DNA from: Candidatus Omnitrophota bacterium
Lineage (GTDB): Bacteria > Ratteibacteria > UBA8468 > MWAK01
NCBI GenBank assembly: GCA_018829455.1
Contig: JAHJUB010000154.1
Location: forward strand, 1-6,089
DNA: 6,089 bases
Direction: 5' to 3'
A program made the translations under genes and the position numbers. Positions 5,603 through 6,089 of this stretch are shown here, one piece after another. Within the stretch, counting starts at the first letter, position 1, and every line of letters starts with the position of its first letter. The notes beneath the pieces were generated by a model. The model worked only from the letters and a program-made list of their open reading frames with translations, had not been told where the DNA came from and ran no database searches.

Positions 5603-6089
5603 ATGGGTATGTGGATATTTTTGGGAGTAGTGTTTTTGATTATTATTTCCAACATGATTCGAGTTGTTAATGAGTATGAAAGGGGCGTAATTTTTCGGCT
5701 GGGACGCCTCATCGGCGCCAAGGGTCCGGGTCTTTTCTTCCTGATTCCGATTGTGGACCGGATGGTAAAGATTAGTCTACGCACCGTTACTTTTGACGTT
5801 ACCCCGCAGGAGATTATCACCAGGGATAACGTTCCGGTGAAGGTCAATGCGGTGGTCTATTTCCGGGTGCTGGACCCGTGCAAGGCGGTGGTTGAGGTGG
5901 AAAATTACCAGTTGGCGACGATGCAGATTGCCCAGACGACCCTGCGCGGCGTCCTGGGCCAGTCGGAACTGGACGATTTGCTCTCGGAACGGGAGAAGAT
6001 TAACCAAAAACTTCAACAGATAATTGACCAGCAGACCGACCCCTGGGGAATTAAGGTCAGCATCGTGGAGGTCAAGGAAGTGGAACTGC
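5603..6089 (+). CDS. Stomatin/slipin-type SPFH (band 7) membrane protein, C-terminus off right edge
   Basis: The open frame runs to the window end and gives 162 residues, out of perhaps 250-260 usual for slipins. A hydrophobic segment at about residues 4-19 (WIFLGVVFLIIISNMI) anchors the protein in the membrane. It is followed by NEYERGVIFRLGRL (23-36), GPGLFFLIPIVDR (41-53), the block RTVTFDVTPQEIITRDNV (60-77) and VNAVVYFRVLDP (81-92). Then come QTTLRGVLGQSELDDLLSER (111-130) and WGIKVSIVEVKEVEL (148-162). These are the successive signatures of prokaryotic slipins (COG0330), related to HflK/HflC and QmcA. Such proteins oligomerise in the membrane and are linked to membrane domains and protein quality control. 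They are often encoded next to an NfeD-type partner, which would lie outside this window. A repeat-filled 102-base gap separates it from pyrE, and its own strong Shine-Dalgarno suggests independent translation. Confidence 0.93.
   Translation, partial: MGMWIFLGVVFLIIISNMIRVVNEYERGVIFRLGRLIGAKGPGLFFLIPIVDRMVKISLRTVTFDVTPQEIITRDNVPVKVNAVVYFRVLDPCKAVVEVENYQLATMQIAQTTLRGVLGQSELDDLLSEREKINQKLQQIIDQQTDPWGIKVSIVEVKEVEL

Noticed and set aside
1..6089. CRISPR array, tRNA/rRNA gene, transposase or phage gene
   Set aside because: No regularly spaced direct repeats, cloverleaf or rRNA-like stretches, and no recombinase motifs were seen on either strand.

Overview
The window reads as a compact bacterial chromosome segment of roughly 50% G+C. 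Five genes lie on the plus strand, and the start of a sixth, divergent gene lies at the left edge. The set is a glycogen synthase, a GH57 glucan hydrolase, a DUF1015 protein, orotate phosphoribosyltransferase and a slipin. It is typical of free-living or uncultured bacteria, but I cannot name a phylum from it. Gaps between genes are short (51, 27, 80 and 102 bases). There is no sign of phage, transposase, RNA gene or CRISPR array.

Layout. Positions 1-46, minus strand: first codons of a PIN-domain (VapC-like) protein running off the left edge, with no ordinary start codon. 47-107: divergent promoter region. 108-1571: glgA, complete. 1568-1617: a double-hairpin palindromic repeat that supplies the glgA stop codon. 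1623-3671: GH57 glycoside hydrolase with a C-terminal beta-rich extension. 3699-4841: DUF1015 family protein. 4850-4922: a second, unrelated palindromic repeat whose right arm forms the ribosome-binding site of the next gene. 4922-5500: pyrE with a GTG start. 5519-5590: a third palindromic repeat. 5603 to the right edge: the N-terminal 162 residues of a stomatin/slipin (SPFH) membrane protein with a strong Shine-Dalgarno.

How the genes work together. GlgA and the GH57 enzyme form a plausible storage-polysaccharide pair, one building and one cutting alpha-1,4-glucan, both apparently cytoplasmic. DUF1015 follows after 27 bases and is probably co-transcribed, but its function is unknown. PyrE (pyrimidine synthesis) and the slipin (membrane microdomain/quality control) look like independent neighbours.

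The most unusual material lies between the genes. Three of the four plus-strand gaps hold different palindromic repeats. Two of these touch coding signals: one carries the glgA stop and fills the region upstream of the GH57 start, the other builds the pyrE ribosome-binding site. No clearly new multi-gene system is visible.
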